Shown here piece by piece: positions 49,802-61,257 of a DNA stretch of 64,000 nucleotides. The stretch spans positions 1,302,001 through 1,366,000 of the forward strand of contig OY101118.1 in NCBI GenBank assembly GCA_956465555.1. Direction: 5' to 3'. The position numbers were made by a program, and so were the translations under genes. Every line of letters begins with the position of its first letter. Positions within the stretch are counted from its first letter, which is position 1. Source of the stretch: Nitzschia sp. pyKryTriq1 (Eukaryota; Bacillariophyta; Bacillariophyceae; Bacillariales; Bacillariaceae). Below the pieces are notes generated by a model, which worked only from the letters and a program-made list of their open reading frames with translations, searched no databases and had not been told where the DNA came from.

Positions 49802-51904
49802 ATGAAGAATCCAGGAGAAGTAGCTCTCTTTCTTTTGTTTCAGTGTTTCGCCGCGCTACCTCGTTGCCATGCGTGGGTTGCTCCACCCAACGAATCATCA
49901 TTATCACCCTTATCATCGGCAACGAGATGGAGGAAGGCGCAGCACTGGAATCATCATCCCCACTCGTCACTCACCGCCGCCGCCGCTGCTACCACCATGG
50001 TTCCAACCGACATGGCGGCGAATTCTGACAGCAACAGTGATTCTTTTGTCGTGGTCCCAGCGGTCGTTCCTGTCCCCACCAAGCGCACTGCTACCACTCG
50101 CACTACTACGAATACTTCAGCCTTTTCCAGAGCCCAGCGTCTCGCGGAAATCTCGGTCGGAACGCTTGTTGGACCCCTCACTGTAGCCTTGTTCAAAACT
50201 GGCTTGCCTCGAACGCAAGAGGAATGGAACTTGTTTTGGGAGCTCCCCGTTGACGACGGCAGCAGCAGTCTTACTCTGGCGCAACAAGTGACTTGTGCAT
50301 TGGAAGATATGGGCCCCACCTTTGTCAAGTTTGGTCAGTCCATGGCCGCGCGGCCGGATATTGTGCCGCGGTCCCTGGCAGTGGCATTGAGCACGTTACA
50401 GGATCAAATGCAGCCATTCGACACTCAAATCGCCAAGACGATACTCGAAACAGAACTAATGTCGAAAAAAACGAACAAACAAGACGACTGCCAGGCGATC
50501 CTGGCCAGTCTCTCGGAAACGCCCGTCGCCGCGGCATCTATCGGACAGGTCTACTCGGCTCGGCTAGCGAACCAACAAAAGGTGGCCATCAAAGTGCAAC
50601 GGCCTGGTATCCGGGATGTGGTGGAACAAGATTCTGCCTTGTTGCTTCAAGTCGCGAAATGGCTAGAAAGTCTGCCGGATCCGCGGCAACAACAAGAACG
50701 TTTCATACGAACCAATCTTTCGGGGGCTATCCAGGAATTCATGACACGGTTACGGGAAGAGCTGGACTATCGCAACGAAGCGAATAATTTGGAAATCTTT
50801 GCTAGCCTTTACTCTCATCGTCGCGTGACGAACACGTCGGTCCAAGTAGTGGTCCCGGAGGTGTATGACGAATTGTGCACCGAAAACGTATTGGTCATGG
50901 AATGGCTGGACGGAACCAAATTGGTGGATTTGGAAACGGAAGAATCGAGTCGCGAAAGCCTGGCATTGATCGAAGAAGGGATCGATTGTACGCTATCACA
51001 ATTGCTGGAAACGGGAATTCTTCATGCCGATGCGCATTCTGGGAATCTACTCAAAGTTCAAGAACCGTCTTCGGCGGCCACGAGTGCTGATAGTTCCAAA
51101 AACTCTCCAACGCAACAACCGAGACTTGGCTATGTGGATTTCGGATTGTTGGCGACGGTTCCAGTACAAGTGAGGGATGGATTGGTGTGCGCCGTGGCGG
51201 AGCTTGTATTCGAGCGAAACGTGACGGCTGTCGCTCAGTTGTTTGGAGAGTTGGCCTTGATTCCGGATAGCGTGCTCCAAAATCCATCCGAAATGGAAGC
51301 TCTGGGGCAAGAACTAGAAGCCGCGTTGGTAGAAGTCTTGGTGTATCCCAGTGGTGACACTTCTTCTTCTTCTTCTTCTCCTTCCTCCTCAACGATTCCG
51401 CAACTTCGATTCGACAAATTATTGAACGTCTTGTCAAGACTTGTTCCACGTTTCCAATTCGAATTGCCACCCTACTTTCTCAATAACGCACGCTCACTTG
51501 GTACGCTCGAGGGTATGGCTCGAGAGATTCAACCGACCTTCAACGTCTTGCAATTTTTGTATCCTTATGCCTTGCAAAGGATTGTGGCAAACCCAAGCCA
51601 AAGCCCGGTCGTCGAGACGACACTGAACCACTTGCTTACCCACCCAGAGTCTGGTCGCATTGATCGGCAAAAGATTCGCCGTTTGACTCACGATGTGACC
51701 CTCTTGACGGGGTATTCCAAGACTCGGCTATTACGAGATGTCTTGGCGTCGCCCAACGGCCCCCAACTAGTTCGGCGGGTAGTCGGCGATTCAGTTCTTC
51801 AGATCGCCAGGAGGAAGAAGCGTGGATCGGATACCGAACGACGACACAGTCGAAAACATCGAAGGCGGCAGTCTGGGGTATCCTCGGACTTTTTCCGGCT
51901 GTAG
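49802..51904 (+). CDS. ABC1/UbiB-type atypical kinase (ABC1K), probably plastid-targeted
   Basis: ABC1 kinases regulate prenylquinone metabolism; plastid members sit in plastoglobules or thylakoids. The 700-residue intronless protein starts with a signal peptide (EVALFLLFQCFAALPRCHA) running into WVAPP, reminiscent of diatom plastid presequences, and then a Ser/Thr-rich transit region. The kinase has the diagnostic KxGQ motif (GPTFVKFGQS, near 170), the Ala-rich loop PVAAASIGQVY (near 243), VAIKVQRPGI with the lysine, and the ExD motif EELDYRNEANN. It also has VLVMEWLDG, the catalytic-loop HADAHSGNLL (near 410) and the metal-binding DFG in GYVDFGLLATV. All family residues are present. The C-terminus is basic (SRKHRRRQSG). 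The substrate is unknown. Confidence 0.88.
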   Translation: MKNPGEVALFLLFQCFAALPRCHAWVAPPNESSLSPLSSATRWRKAQHWNHHPHSSLTAAAAATTMVPTDMAANSDSNSDSFVVVPAVVPVPTKRTATTRTTTNTSAFSRAQRLAEISVGTLVGPLTVALFKTGLPRTQEEWNLFWELPVDDGSSSLTLAQQVTCALEDMGPTFVKFGQSMAARPDIVPRSLAVALSTLQDQMQPFDTQIAKTILETELMSKKTNKQDDCQAILASLSETPVAAASIGQVYSARLANQQKVAIKVQRPGIRDVVEQDSALLLQVAKWLESLPDPRQQQERFIRTNLSGAIQEFMTRLREELDYRNEANNLEIFASLYSHRRVTNTSVQVVVPEVYDELCTENVLVMEWLDGTKLVDLETEESSRESLALIEEGIDCTLSQLLETGILHADAHSGNLLKVQEPSSAATSADSSKNSPTQQPRLGYVDFGLLATVPVQVRDGLVCAVAELVFERNVTAVAQLFGELALIPDSVLQNPSEMEALGQELEAALVEVLVYPSGDTSSSSSSPSSSTIPQLRFDKLLNVLSRLVPRFQFELPPYFLNNARSLGTLEGMAREIQPTFNVLQFLYPYALQRIVANPSQSPVVETTLNHLLTHPESGRIDRQKIRRLTHDVTLLTGYSKTRLLRDVLASPNGPQLVRRVVGDSVLQIARRKKRGSDTERRHSRKHRRRQSGVSSDFFRL

Positions 51905-52340
51905 CTTTGGACTGGATATCCGCCGTATTTATGCATGCTGCCTTCTATAATTACTTGGTTCAATTCTCAGCCAACTGGTGCAAATAATCATCAAACCATT
52001 AATTCTATGCTGTGTTACTACGGTTGTATTTCTATCAAGACTTTACGTATAGGAGAGCTGTTTCTCTTGTACGAGTAAATGTAATATAAATAGTCTATGG
52101 TAGCCCCTCTGGACATCCTTGTGTCGATGTGTAGCGGTAGTGAAGGTTTTCCTTCGATTGAGGACAAAACAAAACAGTGTCGAATGATCGATCTCACTGT
52201 CACTCCTCTGATGTGCTTGCTTGTCTATCTAAGAATAATCGTACCCAGCGTCCGTAGTTACTCGCCCCAGTGGAGGAACATCGAACCCCCCACCCCATGC
52301 ACTCGACGTCGTTGACAGTGCTAAAGTGCTCCTGTAAACG
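51905..52340. other. Convergent intergenic spacer
   Basis: No gene is supported between the ABC1 kinase and LRR stop codons (436 bp). The sequence is AT-rich near 51990-52100, consistent with 3' UTRs. Confidence 0.45.
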
Positions 52341-55300
52341 TTATTTGAAAACGCAGCCGGTGGCATCGTTGCAACATGCCGTGCAGCACGAACATGTGAC
52401 TTCTGTGTTTGGCTCACCGCAGTCTGCCACCAAGTTTCTAATCTGTTCCCCGGCTCCACAAAGAACGGGGTCGAAATTGCCTGTCAAAGCATTGTTCTGA
52501 AGGTAGAAATCGTCTGAGAAAGAGAAAGTCGGGAATATTTGTGAGTATGCATGTCATGACAAATTGAACATTAACGAAAGCCACCAACAATTCCATATGT
52601 ATCCTTACCGAGGGTGCTACTGAGGACGACCAGGGATTCTGGCAGAGTTCCAGAAAAATTGTTGTACGACAGATCCAACTCAGATAGATCCGTCAACAAT
52701 CCCAATGTATCGGTAATCGGTCCTTCGAATTCGTTTGTGCTTAGGTCAAGGTGAGTCAGTCTCCATAGAAACCCGACTTCTTCTGGGACAGTGCCGGTGA
52801 GTTTGTTCTTGAACAGGAGAAGAGTATCAAGTCTGTTGAGATCTCGTACTTCGGAAGGAATAGGACCCGAGAGTTCGTTGTCGCTCATGAGAAGCTGTGC
52901 AAGTCTGCTGAATTGTCCCACAGCAGCTGGAATGGTGCCTGTCAGGGAGTTGGAAGATAGATCAATGGTGTGGAGCTCGCCGACGGGACCTCCTGCCGCA
53001 AAGAGCCCTTCGAGATTACCAGAGAGCTTATTGCCAGCAAGATCGATCGACTGGAGAAGACCAACGTTTCCCGAGAAATTCGGGACTGAGCCTGTCAGTT
53101 GGTTTTCAGCAGCATGAAAAGTGACCAGTTCCGGGACGCTATTGAAGGAGTCTGGAATCGTTCCTGATAACACGTTGAACCGAACATCAAAGAAAAGTAG
53201 ACCTGACAAGTCTCCAATTGTTTCTGGAAGTGACCCACTGAGCTGGTTCTCATAAAGGGATATGAAATATAAGTCAGCTTGACCGGTAAACCCAGGGATA
53301 GTACCGGAAAAGCTGTTTTCCGCCAATTCGAGCACCTCTAGGCGTGGCAACTGAGTTAGCTCGCTGGGAATTACCCCAGTCATCACGTTACCCAAAAGAG
53401 TGAAAAAGAAAAGATTTGACAGCATACCAATACTTTTTGGTAGCGATCCAGACATTTGGCAGCGTTGGAAGGATACCATTTCAAGACTCGTAGCCTTCCC
53501 GATGGAATCTGGGATGGTTCCGCCCAAGCCTCCATTTCTTAGCATAAGAAGTTTTTTGAGACTCGGGAGCTCAAAGATGGATTCAGGAAAAGTGCCAGTA
53601 AGTCGGTTTTGTCGCAAATCTAATTCTTCTAGACTCGAGAGCTTTCCCAATTCAGAAGGAACTGATCCGGTGATACTATTGGAACGGAACTCGAGCCTCT
53701 TGAGGGAAGTCAATGCTTGTAGCTCAGAAGGTAGAGGTCCCCGGAGAAGGTTTTGATCTGGTATTGTCGTCCAAATGGAAAAAGATTAGAGCGGAAACAA
53801 TCTGGCTGAGTTTTGTATCATACATTCTTCACTTACTGATTGATATTTCTTCGATGGTCCCATCCGCGTCGCAGATAATTCCCTTGCCAGTCACACTGTC
53901 ATTCCATTGACAGACATCTCCTTCCGTCATAAAGTCGAACGTGTAGGGCCACATGGCTCCGTTTGTCGAGAAATAGACAACTGCCGCAACATAACGCTGT
54001 TCGAGACTCTTGACTGAAATTGCGTCGAGATCCAAGTCGGCTGGATCCTCATTTAGGAGCCATTGATACGCCTTGTATTGAGGGGTTGTAGGATCATCAA
54101 GAAGGTCACCAGATATTTCCATAAGACGAGCCTTTCCAGCAAATCGAACCCCAATTTCAGCGGGATTCAGTGTCGGCCAACTTGCTTGAGTCGGTTCCGC
54201 GGTTGGAGGGACACCGATCGTTGGTGCCTGTGTTGAGACTGGTGGAAAGGATGGAGGGACACCGATCGTTGGTGCCTGTGTTGAGACTGGTGGAAAGGTT
54301 GGAGGGACACCAATGGTTGGTGCCTGTGTTGAGACTGGTAGAATGGTTGGAAGAGCTGGTGGAAAGGTTGGAAGGGTTGCTGCAACGGGGGCTTGCGTCG
54401 GAGTAGAATCTGGAAGCACAATCGTCGAGTCGGCTTGTGGTGATGAAATAGGTGCTTTGGTCGGAGCTGGCTCTGGTACCACAGGTGCTGTGGTTTCTGG
54501 CCTCTCGTTGACTTGCGGATTTAGAGTCGGTGCCATTGTTAGTTCAGCAAGAGGGGTGTCAGTACTTGCATTGCCAGTAGTTTGACCGAACTTCTCTCCC
54601 AAGTCAGTAAAGAAGTACAGGAGCGTCAAAATCAATGCGACGATAGCCAGGCACAAAAAGGCCGCGAAAAGGACCCGTCTTCGCGGTTTGGATTTACCCT
54701 CATTTCTTCCAGCAGCCCCTTCTTCCTGAGATTTCGATTCGTCGAGTACAGGCATGTAGGCCTTGAATTGAAATCCCTGCTCTGATTTCGGCGTGCGGGG
54801 TTCTTCAACGGCACAAGGATCGCTTGAATTCTCGACGGACGAAGAATCGACCGAAGAATCGACATGAAGTTCGAGGGGAGGCTCCGCCATCTCCTTCTTG
54901 ACCTCTTTATCTGGTGGCCCAAGCAACAGCATTTGGACCTGCCGTATGATTTCAGGAGTATTGGATTCTTCCCCGCTTGACGACCCGGATCTCAAATCGT
55001 CACTTTGGGTGATAGTTCCTGCTTGCACAGGCTTTGCATGTTTATCCCCAGTGGCACTGGGATCAGAGTTGATCGATTGCGAGTTAATAGACGCTGAATT
55101 CATCGATGGTTGTTCATTCGAAGTTTGTGATTGGTCCGAAGAAAAGTATGCACTGGCTCTGCTATCGTCACGGGAACCTTGTAGTGCCAAATCCAAACGA
55201 CTAGAAAATGGCTTGGGCACATTTCGAGCCTCAACCTTCTGCTCAAAAGGAGAAGGAATCATTCCTTCTGCTTCCTCTCCGATGGTCTCGGGAGCAGCTT

Positions 55301-55856
55301 TCACATTATTTCGATGATGCCCAGATGATACAGTTGTCCCTGCTTCGTTGACGTAAAAATCTTCGACATCGCTGCCTCCAGAATACAAGGAACTACACTC
55401 AGACAGTCCACTGCGCCTTGAAACCCAGGCAGTTGCCGCCTGATCAAGCTCGTCAAGTTGATCTCTGATATCATCGCCCACCTCGGCAATCCCAGCTAGT
55501 GGTTGTCGTGTCTCAATCTCCGTGACCCTCTCGTGTTCTGTCGTTAGGAACGATGAGATAGTACCAAAGGTTCCGACGCTTTTGATAGTATCATGCAAAG
55601 ATTCCGGTTTCATGTTCCCCATAACTGCGGTAGGATCATCGTGACCAATAACAGAGCCATGTACGCTTTGGCCGCCATAGGTGCTATTGGCGTCGTCAAA
55701 CACTGATCCAGAGTTGGACTTGGGCGAAGATATGCCCTTGGTTCCAGAACTGTACACGCTGTTCGAATCGTCGTATCCAAAGGCAGAGGTAGTAGAGTGC
55801 TTCGGAGAAGATCCAGGACTCCTCATGAATCTTGGAGAGCGAGGTCCGTTCTTCAT
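52341..55856 (-). CDS. Membrane-anchored leucine-rich-repeat receptor-like protein with Cys-rich tail, three exons
   Basis: Exons are 53837-55856, 52609-53757 and 52341-52513, with introns of 79 and 95 nt; both joins are in phase and the product is 1113 residues. An N-terminal cytoplasmic Ser-rich region of about 390 residues precedes one membrane helix (VLFAAFLCLAIVALILTLLYFF, near 395-415), so topology is type II. A Pro/Thr stalk follows with three 16-residue repeats (STQAPTIGVPPTFPP). Then comes a cap (AVVYFSTNGAMW, VCQWNDSVTGKGIICD) and about fourteen plant-type LRRs (SLEELDLRQNRLTGTFPES is one). The third exon adds a final LRR (FYLQNNALTGNFDPVLCG) and a Cys-rich end, CSCCTACCNDATGC. There is no kinase domain. 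An extracellular recognition role is inferred. Confidence 0.85.
54205..54348 (-). repeat. Minisatellite of 48 nt, three copies, inside the LRR gene
   Basis: Three tandem 48-nt units encode 16 residues each (STQAPTIGVPP(T/S)FPPV) in the extracellular stalk. The two outer copies differ at a few bases, including GATCGTT against ATGGTT, and the frame is kept. Such units often vary in number between alleles. Confidence 0.85.
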
Positions 55857-57021
55857 CGTGAATCAATCAACCAATTGACGGTTATATCCAACAAGGTAAA
55901 GCTTTCCGAATCAGAACAGAGTGGCAGTGCAAGAGGAATAGGATGGAACCGAGGACCGGGCAAGTGCAATTACTACTTCTGGCAGTGAAGTCAGTCGACT
56001 AACAAGTAGTAGTTTCGTGAGTTCTGGTGTGCCTTCGTCTGATCTTTCACCCCGAGCACACTTACTTTCTTTGCTTTACAAGTGCCTTCTTATTGCTTTG
56101 ATGCCCTCGCTGTTTGTTTGGAGCACATGATGTTCTTGTTTACATAGCATCGCAATCTCGGTCGGAGGGTGGTCGCCAGTTTTCGATTGGCGATCGCCAT
56201 CCTCGCACCACACATTAATTATTATTTTTTCTAACATACATCCATGTATATAAAATAAATAAAGGAAACGGAGTCCAGACGTTAATAAGCGGTTAAATTA
56301 TTTGGTACTTAGATGTGATGATGTACGCCTGGGCCCGGGGCGGACGGGCGGCGGGCGGGGCGGGGTACAAGTACGTACGCCGTACGTTGGGCGTATGATG
56401 ATACTTTGTAGGTATGGTACCTGGTACGCTGCCGGTATATCTGCCAAGAGAAGATAGATCTCAGTCGTACATACATACATGTGCAAGTAGAAGCGCTAAG
56501 CAAGCGTTGCTGTATTTTTAAATTAAAAAAAAGAGTACCATACTGTAGTAAAGTAGTTTTTGTACCAGTACGGTACGTACGACGACGACGACGACTCCTC
56601 GTAAATGTACCGGTAAGTAAGTTACATACGTAAGGAAAAAGAACGCACGACAGACGCAGGCGTAAGCACAAGATATAATTCTGTACGGTCTGGACGTCGA
56701 CCACAACGCGCACTGGTAGACGACTGAGAAGTCTTATCCAGTCCCTAACAACTCACGCCATTCAAATTCTAAATCTGCTTCTCCTCCTCTCATGCTACCA
56801 TAGCATGCATCTATCTTTGCTTTCTTCTGTACGCCTTTCCTTTTGCCGATTGCCGATCATCCATCCATCCATCCATCCATCTTTTTATCAAAATTTCTAT
56901 TCGAAAGAGGTTGTTGTCTACCAGCAACCTAGAGAAAAGCTCGGACTATTCTTCTCTTTGGCTGTGATAGTCATCGCTCGTTGGTGGATTTTCAGAAGAA
57001 GCAATAGTTCAAATAGTTACC
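55857..57021. other. 1.2-kb divergent intergenic region, GTAC-rich
   Basis: No gene is supported. GTAC units are dense from 56366 to 56620 (GGTACAAGTACGTACGCCGTACG, GGTACCTGGTACG, TACCAGTACGGTACGTAC, GTACCGGTAAG). A CGA repeat lies at 56579-56594 and a CATC repeat at about 56858-56881. Both flanking promoters lie here. Confidence 0.55.
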
Positions 57022-60000
57022 ATGAGAAAGCGCAAGACCTCTGACGACGAAAGTTCCGAAATGGAAGTTCTCGACGAAGAGAAAGCTGACATTAATGATG
57101 ATGATGATGATGATAATGAAGGCGAAGATAATATGAGTGGCGATGATGAGGACGAGGACGAAGAGTTTCAGGGGGTACGAAAGACCTCTGGACCTGCCAT
57201 GGTGGATAATCCTTTTCTCGACTCGTTTTATTCTTTGTCATCGGAAGATGCGAAAGAACGTTCCAGGGCTGCTCAGACGATGTTACATCACTGCATGCTT
57301 AGTTCAGCGGCGAATTCGAAAGACGCTGCCTATGCCTTTCGTCGTCTCCTCAATGGTATATGTTCTGGCAGGGCTGCAGCCCGCCAAGGAAACGCATCGG
57401 CTCTCGCCAGCTTCCTCAAATTGGCGTTTCATCTGGAAAAGATGGAAGATATTCGAGAGGAGCAAGAGACGGGCGCTGATACTGAATCCCTCTCGTTGCT
57501 GGCGTATGTACGTCATCGCTTGATGGTGGCAACGGATCCAAACCAAACAACGGGCAAGAAGAAAGGTTCCGAAGAAAGGGATTACCAATTCGGAAGATTG
57601 TTTGGAATTCTGGCCGTTGTTAGGAGCAACATTCTCATTTCTCACTCCCAAGAGAATGTTGAAGATGCAAAGGATATCGCAACTGCGCTGACCACGGATC
57701 TCGTGGAACTGTTCTGGCTCAAAAAGTGGATGAGAGAACCAGCTGCGCATGGAATTACCACCCTTTTGAGACCTTTTTGCGAGGCCACCTCAAAGAAATC
57801 AGTGGCTAAGCATCTGGTAGAAAAGGTAGTCATTCCTAAGGTTCTTTTGATGAGTTCCATTGGTGATGAGGGCGAAAAGGACCACGCCACTCTAGTGGGA
57901 AGCTTTTGTGCGGAGCAATTGGGTATCGCGCTTTTTGTCCAGTCCCAGTCTGTTTTTGACTCTCGAGCCATGCCGTTTCCCTTGAATCACGGGATCATGT
58001 CCAAGGAGACTGTTGAGGTGTGCGCACAAGCATTGGGCGAGACAAGTGTGGTTGTCCAGCCACGCATGCACTTTGTTTGGGATTCTTTATGGAACTATCT
58101 GACCCATCCGATGGAGAAATCAGGAAAGAGAAACGTGAAGGAGCCCGAAAAGCGAGTACTCCGTGAGTCTTGCCCGGGAGGGAATGAGAACACGCGGGAG
58201 GTACTTGATCTCATTGTTCAACAGGTGTTGATGCAAAAACTGCTTCGGATCGATCCAGAGAAATCATCGCCATCCGGGAAAGCAACTCACGAACGTAGAG
58301 CTCTTGCCCTGTGTATTGTCAAGATCCTCGCAGGAGTTCCATATGTGTCGTCTGTATCAGGCGCTAGTCGCATAGTGTTGGAAGGAGAAGTCTTGGGACA
58401 TACGGTGTTTTCACCCGAGATGGTACGGTCCCTATTCCTTGATATAATTTGCGCTGGAAGCGAAAAGAAAAAGACTTCGCACCTTTTGAAACCACTTGCT
58501 TTGGAGGTTTTGAAAGAGGTGTCTGAGGGAATCGTTTTAGATACTTCAGATTCGTCTGAAGCAAGGCGCCTCGCTGTTGCAAAGGCACTTTTGGGGTGCG
58601 AAATCAGATTTGATGCTCGAACTAAGACCTCCACCGTATCTGATCTTCTCGGATTGATGCGGCCTATTCCAGAAGGCAAAATGGCCTCCTCGTTTTCATT
58701 TTGGAACGGATATCTTGAATATTTGCTGGAAAGCCTTTTGGGGCAGTGCTCCGATATTAAAGGGGACGACAACTCCGCACAAGCGAACGGCTACGTTGAA
58801 TTGATCTATAGCTTTGCAAAACACATCCTTCGCGTTCAAACAGAAAAAAGTGAACATCAAATTGAGTTGGGTCAATTCAAGAAATCTGTAGTGGACAAGA
58901 TTCTAAGATTCTTTTTGGCCGCAGCGTTTTTCAACTGTGAGGATATCAACGAGCCCGAAACCAACACCCCCAAAAAGAAGAAGGGTAAGAAGGCAAAGAA
59001 AGGTCCCGAAAATCCTTTACTGGTTATCGCCCAGAAACTGCAACATACTCAGGCCAAAGGGGCAGGCATTGTTCATGCGGTAAGAGCTGTGATTTCCGCT
59101 CGATTCTTTTCGCTTTTGGCGGACTACAGTGGCTATGCTACACATGCCACCATGGAGGACAGTGAGAACAAGCTTGAAAAAGATTCAACAACTCTTGGTG
59201 TCTTGGTGGACGTATGCGAGAGTTGGAAGTCTTTGGAGGCTCTCGGCGCCAAAAGGTATACCTCACAAACAGAAGCTGGCGACTCGAATGACGATGAATC
59301 TGTCGATCCGGAGAAGGTAGTGAATGAAATGCAGAAAATGGTGAAGGCGTCTACAGAGGCAGCATCCAAGGATCCGGAGGATGTCTCGGCCGCATCGAAA
59401 AAGCGATGTTGCACCGGAATGGCAGTTCTTGGATTCTCGCTCTACCTACACCGACTTTCCTGCGGCGAGGGTGACGAAGATAGCGACGACCCAGACGCCG
59501 ACGACGAGAACGATGAAGAAGAAATTTGCAATGCTCTAGAAGGGCTGAAGAATGTCGCTGATGATTTCATGGAAGAACCCGAGGAAGAATCGAATCCACT
59601 TCTCGGTCTAGCAGAACTTTGTGCAAACGTTCTGTCTTCACCCTTAGGCTCTGGAAACATGGGTCGCGCAGCATCTCCAAAACTTATCCGAGAGGCTGTC
59701 AAGTTTGCCTGGCTTGGAGGGTTACGGCTGGCGTCGATCACGGCATCCGAGGATCGCACTCTTCTTGATGCAAGCGTCATCGAGATATTGCTCGAGGCTG
59801 TAGGATTGTCAGACCAGAAAGAAGGTAACATGGAAGAAGACGCAAGCGACAACGACGACGACGACGACGATGCTAATGAAGAGGCCAGCAGTGACGATGA
59901 ATCAATGGACGAAAATGTTTTCTCCAAAGCCACTAAGGTTGTAGAAGACCCGGAAGATATGCAGATCGAGGGAGAGGATCCGCAAGATGGTGATTCGGAT

Positions 60001-61257
60001 GATTCGGACCTAGAACTGGATCCGGCAAAGCTTCAATCAATGCTTGAAGAAGATAGCGACGCCGATATCGATGAAGAAGTTCTGGAGCACCACGAAGGAG
60101 CAGACGCAGCCCTGGCGAAATTGATCAAATTGAAGCAAGAAGCGCGTAAGGCTGGGAAGCAAGCAAAAGAGAAAATCGAGATTGGCCATCAATTGAGAAG
60201 TACGTTCCTCTTAGAGCTCTTGTTTGGTCGACCAGATGCCTGGAATCGGCTGTTTCGAACCGAGACACTGCTAGCCATTTCCCTTCCAATGCTCAAGCAT
60301 AGGCAAACACTTGAAAGGTCACTCAAAAAGTCGATCGAAAGCAGCAGTAAGTCGGGCATGGGTGAGAAACAAGCCCTCCTGGACCGATTGACAAATCTAC
60401 TCACTCAGAAGATTTGCAAGATGAAGGTCGCATCCTTGCCTTTGGCGAAACCTCTTCCGACTCAATCCGCTGCTGGGTATGCATCAAAGATGCTTGGAGA
60501 AGCACGACGATCCGACAGCAAAGAGCAATCTTCTTGCTGTAATAGCTGCCTGGTCTTTCTCTTCCGTTCTACCTCCGACGCAGCGAATGGCTCTGTGTTG
60601 GTTACTATTTGTGAAGAAGCGGTGACAGAATGGTCGACAAAGCGAACGACAAAGCTCGAAGCAAATCTTTTCGATGAAATGATAGTCCACTTGCCGGAAA
60701 TCTCGCAGACATTCTTGGCTCGACCGCTGTCTAAGGCAGCTCAAAGTGCACGTTCTCCGTTCTTGAAAGCCGAGTCTTTCCGCCTAGTCACACTTCTGTT
60801 CTCCACAAACCCCGGTACCCAGGACAGCAAAAGTGGTCAGACGGCAGAGCAAAGTCTAGTAGCCGCCCGAGAAGATTTCTTGACGGCCGTCGAGGCGGCA
60901 CTTCAAGACGAAGAAATGCGAAAGGCGAAACGTGTTCGGGTCATTCTGAAAGCGTTGGAAAAGTTTGTTGCTGGACTAACGCCTCCAGCAACCAAAGAAA
61001 TCTACACACATCTCGACACTATTAAGGGACTACTTGGCAAACTCGGGGAGGGTGAAAGTCAGGGTGTTTCTGCCATGTGCACCAAATTGGTGAGTGAGAT
61101 GGATGCCAAGACAGTAGAACTCAAGACCAAGACAGTAGAACTCAAGGGAAGCGACGGAGCCGCAGAGAAGCAGGAGCCAGCATCGCAATCAAAGGCGGGT
61201 GAGGAGTGGGATGTTTCTAACTCCAAGAAGAAGAAGAAGAAGAAAAAGAAGAGATAA
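57022..61257 (+). CDS. POL5: POL5 / MYBBP1A family nucleolar protein (DNA polymerase phi family)
   Basis: Despite its name, this family acts in the nucleolus in rDNA transcription and ribosome biogenesis, and is not thought to be a real polymerase. The 1411-residue intronless protein starts with an acidic region (NDDDDDDNEGEDN). The conserved block NPFLDSFYSLSSEDAKER and LLNGICSGRAAARQGNASALASFL (near 115) marks the family. Helical repeats follow, with HGITTLLRPFCE and a Lys-rich loop near 655 (KKKKGKKAKKG). A very acidic segment lies at 930-1030 (NDDDDDDANEEASSDDESMDE). The C-terminus is poly-lysine (KKKKKKKKKR), as in nucleolar proteins. A short duplication (KTVELKTKTVELK) lies near 1375. 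It converges with RINT1, with 48 bp between stops. Confidence 0.82.
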   Translation: MRKRKTSDDESSEMEVLDEEKADINDDDDDDNEGEDNMSGDDEDEDEEFQGVRKTSGPAMVDNPFLDSFYSLSSEDAKERSRAAQTMLHHCMLSSAANSKDAAYAFRRLLNGICSGRAAARQGNASALASFLKLAFHLEKMEDIREEQETGADTESLSLLAYVRHRLMVATDPNQTTGKKKGSEERDYQFGRLFGILAVVRSNILISHSQENVEDAKDIATALTTDLVELFWLKKWMREPAAHGITTLLRPFCEATSKKSVAKHLVEKVVIPKVLLMSSIGDEGEKDHATLVGSFCAEQLGIALFVQSQSVFDSRAMPFPLNHGIMSKETVEVCAQALGETSVVVQPRMHFVWDSLWNYLTHPMEKSGKRNVKEPEKRVLRESCPGGNENTREVLDLIVQQVLMQKLLRIDPEKSSPSGKATHERRALALCIVKILAGVPYVSSVSGASRIVLEGEVLGHTVFSPEMVRSLFLDIICAGSEKKKTSHLLKPLALEVLKEVSEGIVLDTSDSSEARRLAVAKALLGCEIRFDARTKTSTVSDLLGLMRPIPEGKMASSFSFWNGYLEYLLESLLGQCSDIKGDDNSAQANGYVELIYSFAKHILRVQTEKSEHQIELGQFKKSVVDKILRFFLAAAFFNCEDINEPETNTPKKKKGKKAKKGPENPLLVIAQKLQHTQAKGAGIVHAVRAVISARFFSLLADYSGYATHATMEDSENKLEKDSTTLGVLVDVCESWKSLEALGAKRYTSQTEAGDSNDDESVDPEKVVNEMQKMVKASTEAASKDPEDVSAASKKRCCTGMAVLGFSLYLHRLSCGEGDEDSDDPDADDENDEEEICNALEGLKNVADDFMEEPEEESNPLLGLAELCANVLSSPLGSGNMGRAASPKLIREAVKFAWLGGLRLASITASEDRTLLDASVIEILLEAVGLSDQKEGNMEEDASDNDDDDDDANEEASSDDESMDENVFSKATKVVEDPEDMQIEGEDPQDGDSDDSDLELDPAKLQSMLEEDSDADIDEEVLEHHEGADAALAKLIKLKQEARKAGKQAKEKIEIGHQLRSTFLLELLFGRPDAWNRLFRTETLLAISLPMLKHRQTLERSLKKSIESSSKSGMGEKQALLDRLTNLLTQKICKMKVASLPLAKPLPTQSAAGYASKMLGEARRSDSKEQSSCCNSCLVFLFRSTSDAANGSVLVTICEEAVTEWSTKRTTKLEANLFDEMIVHLPEISQTFLARPLSKAAQSARSPFLKAESFRLVTLLFSTNPGTQDSKSGQTAEQSLVAAREDFLTAVEAALQDEEMRKAKRVRVILKALEKFVAGLTPPATKEIYTHLDTIKGLLGKLGEGESQGVSAMCTKLVSEMDAKTVELKTKTVELKGSDGAAEKQEPASQSKAGEEWDVSNSKKKKKKKKKR

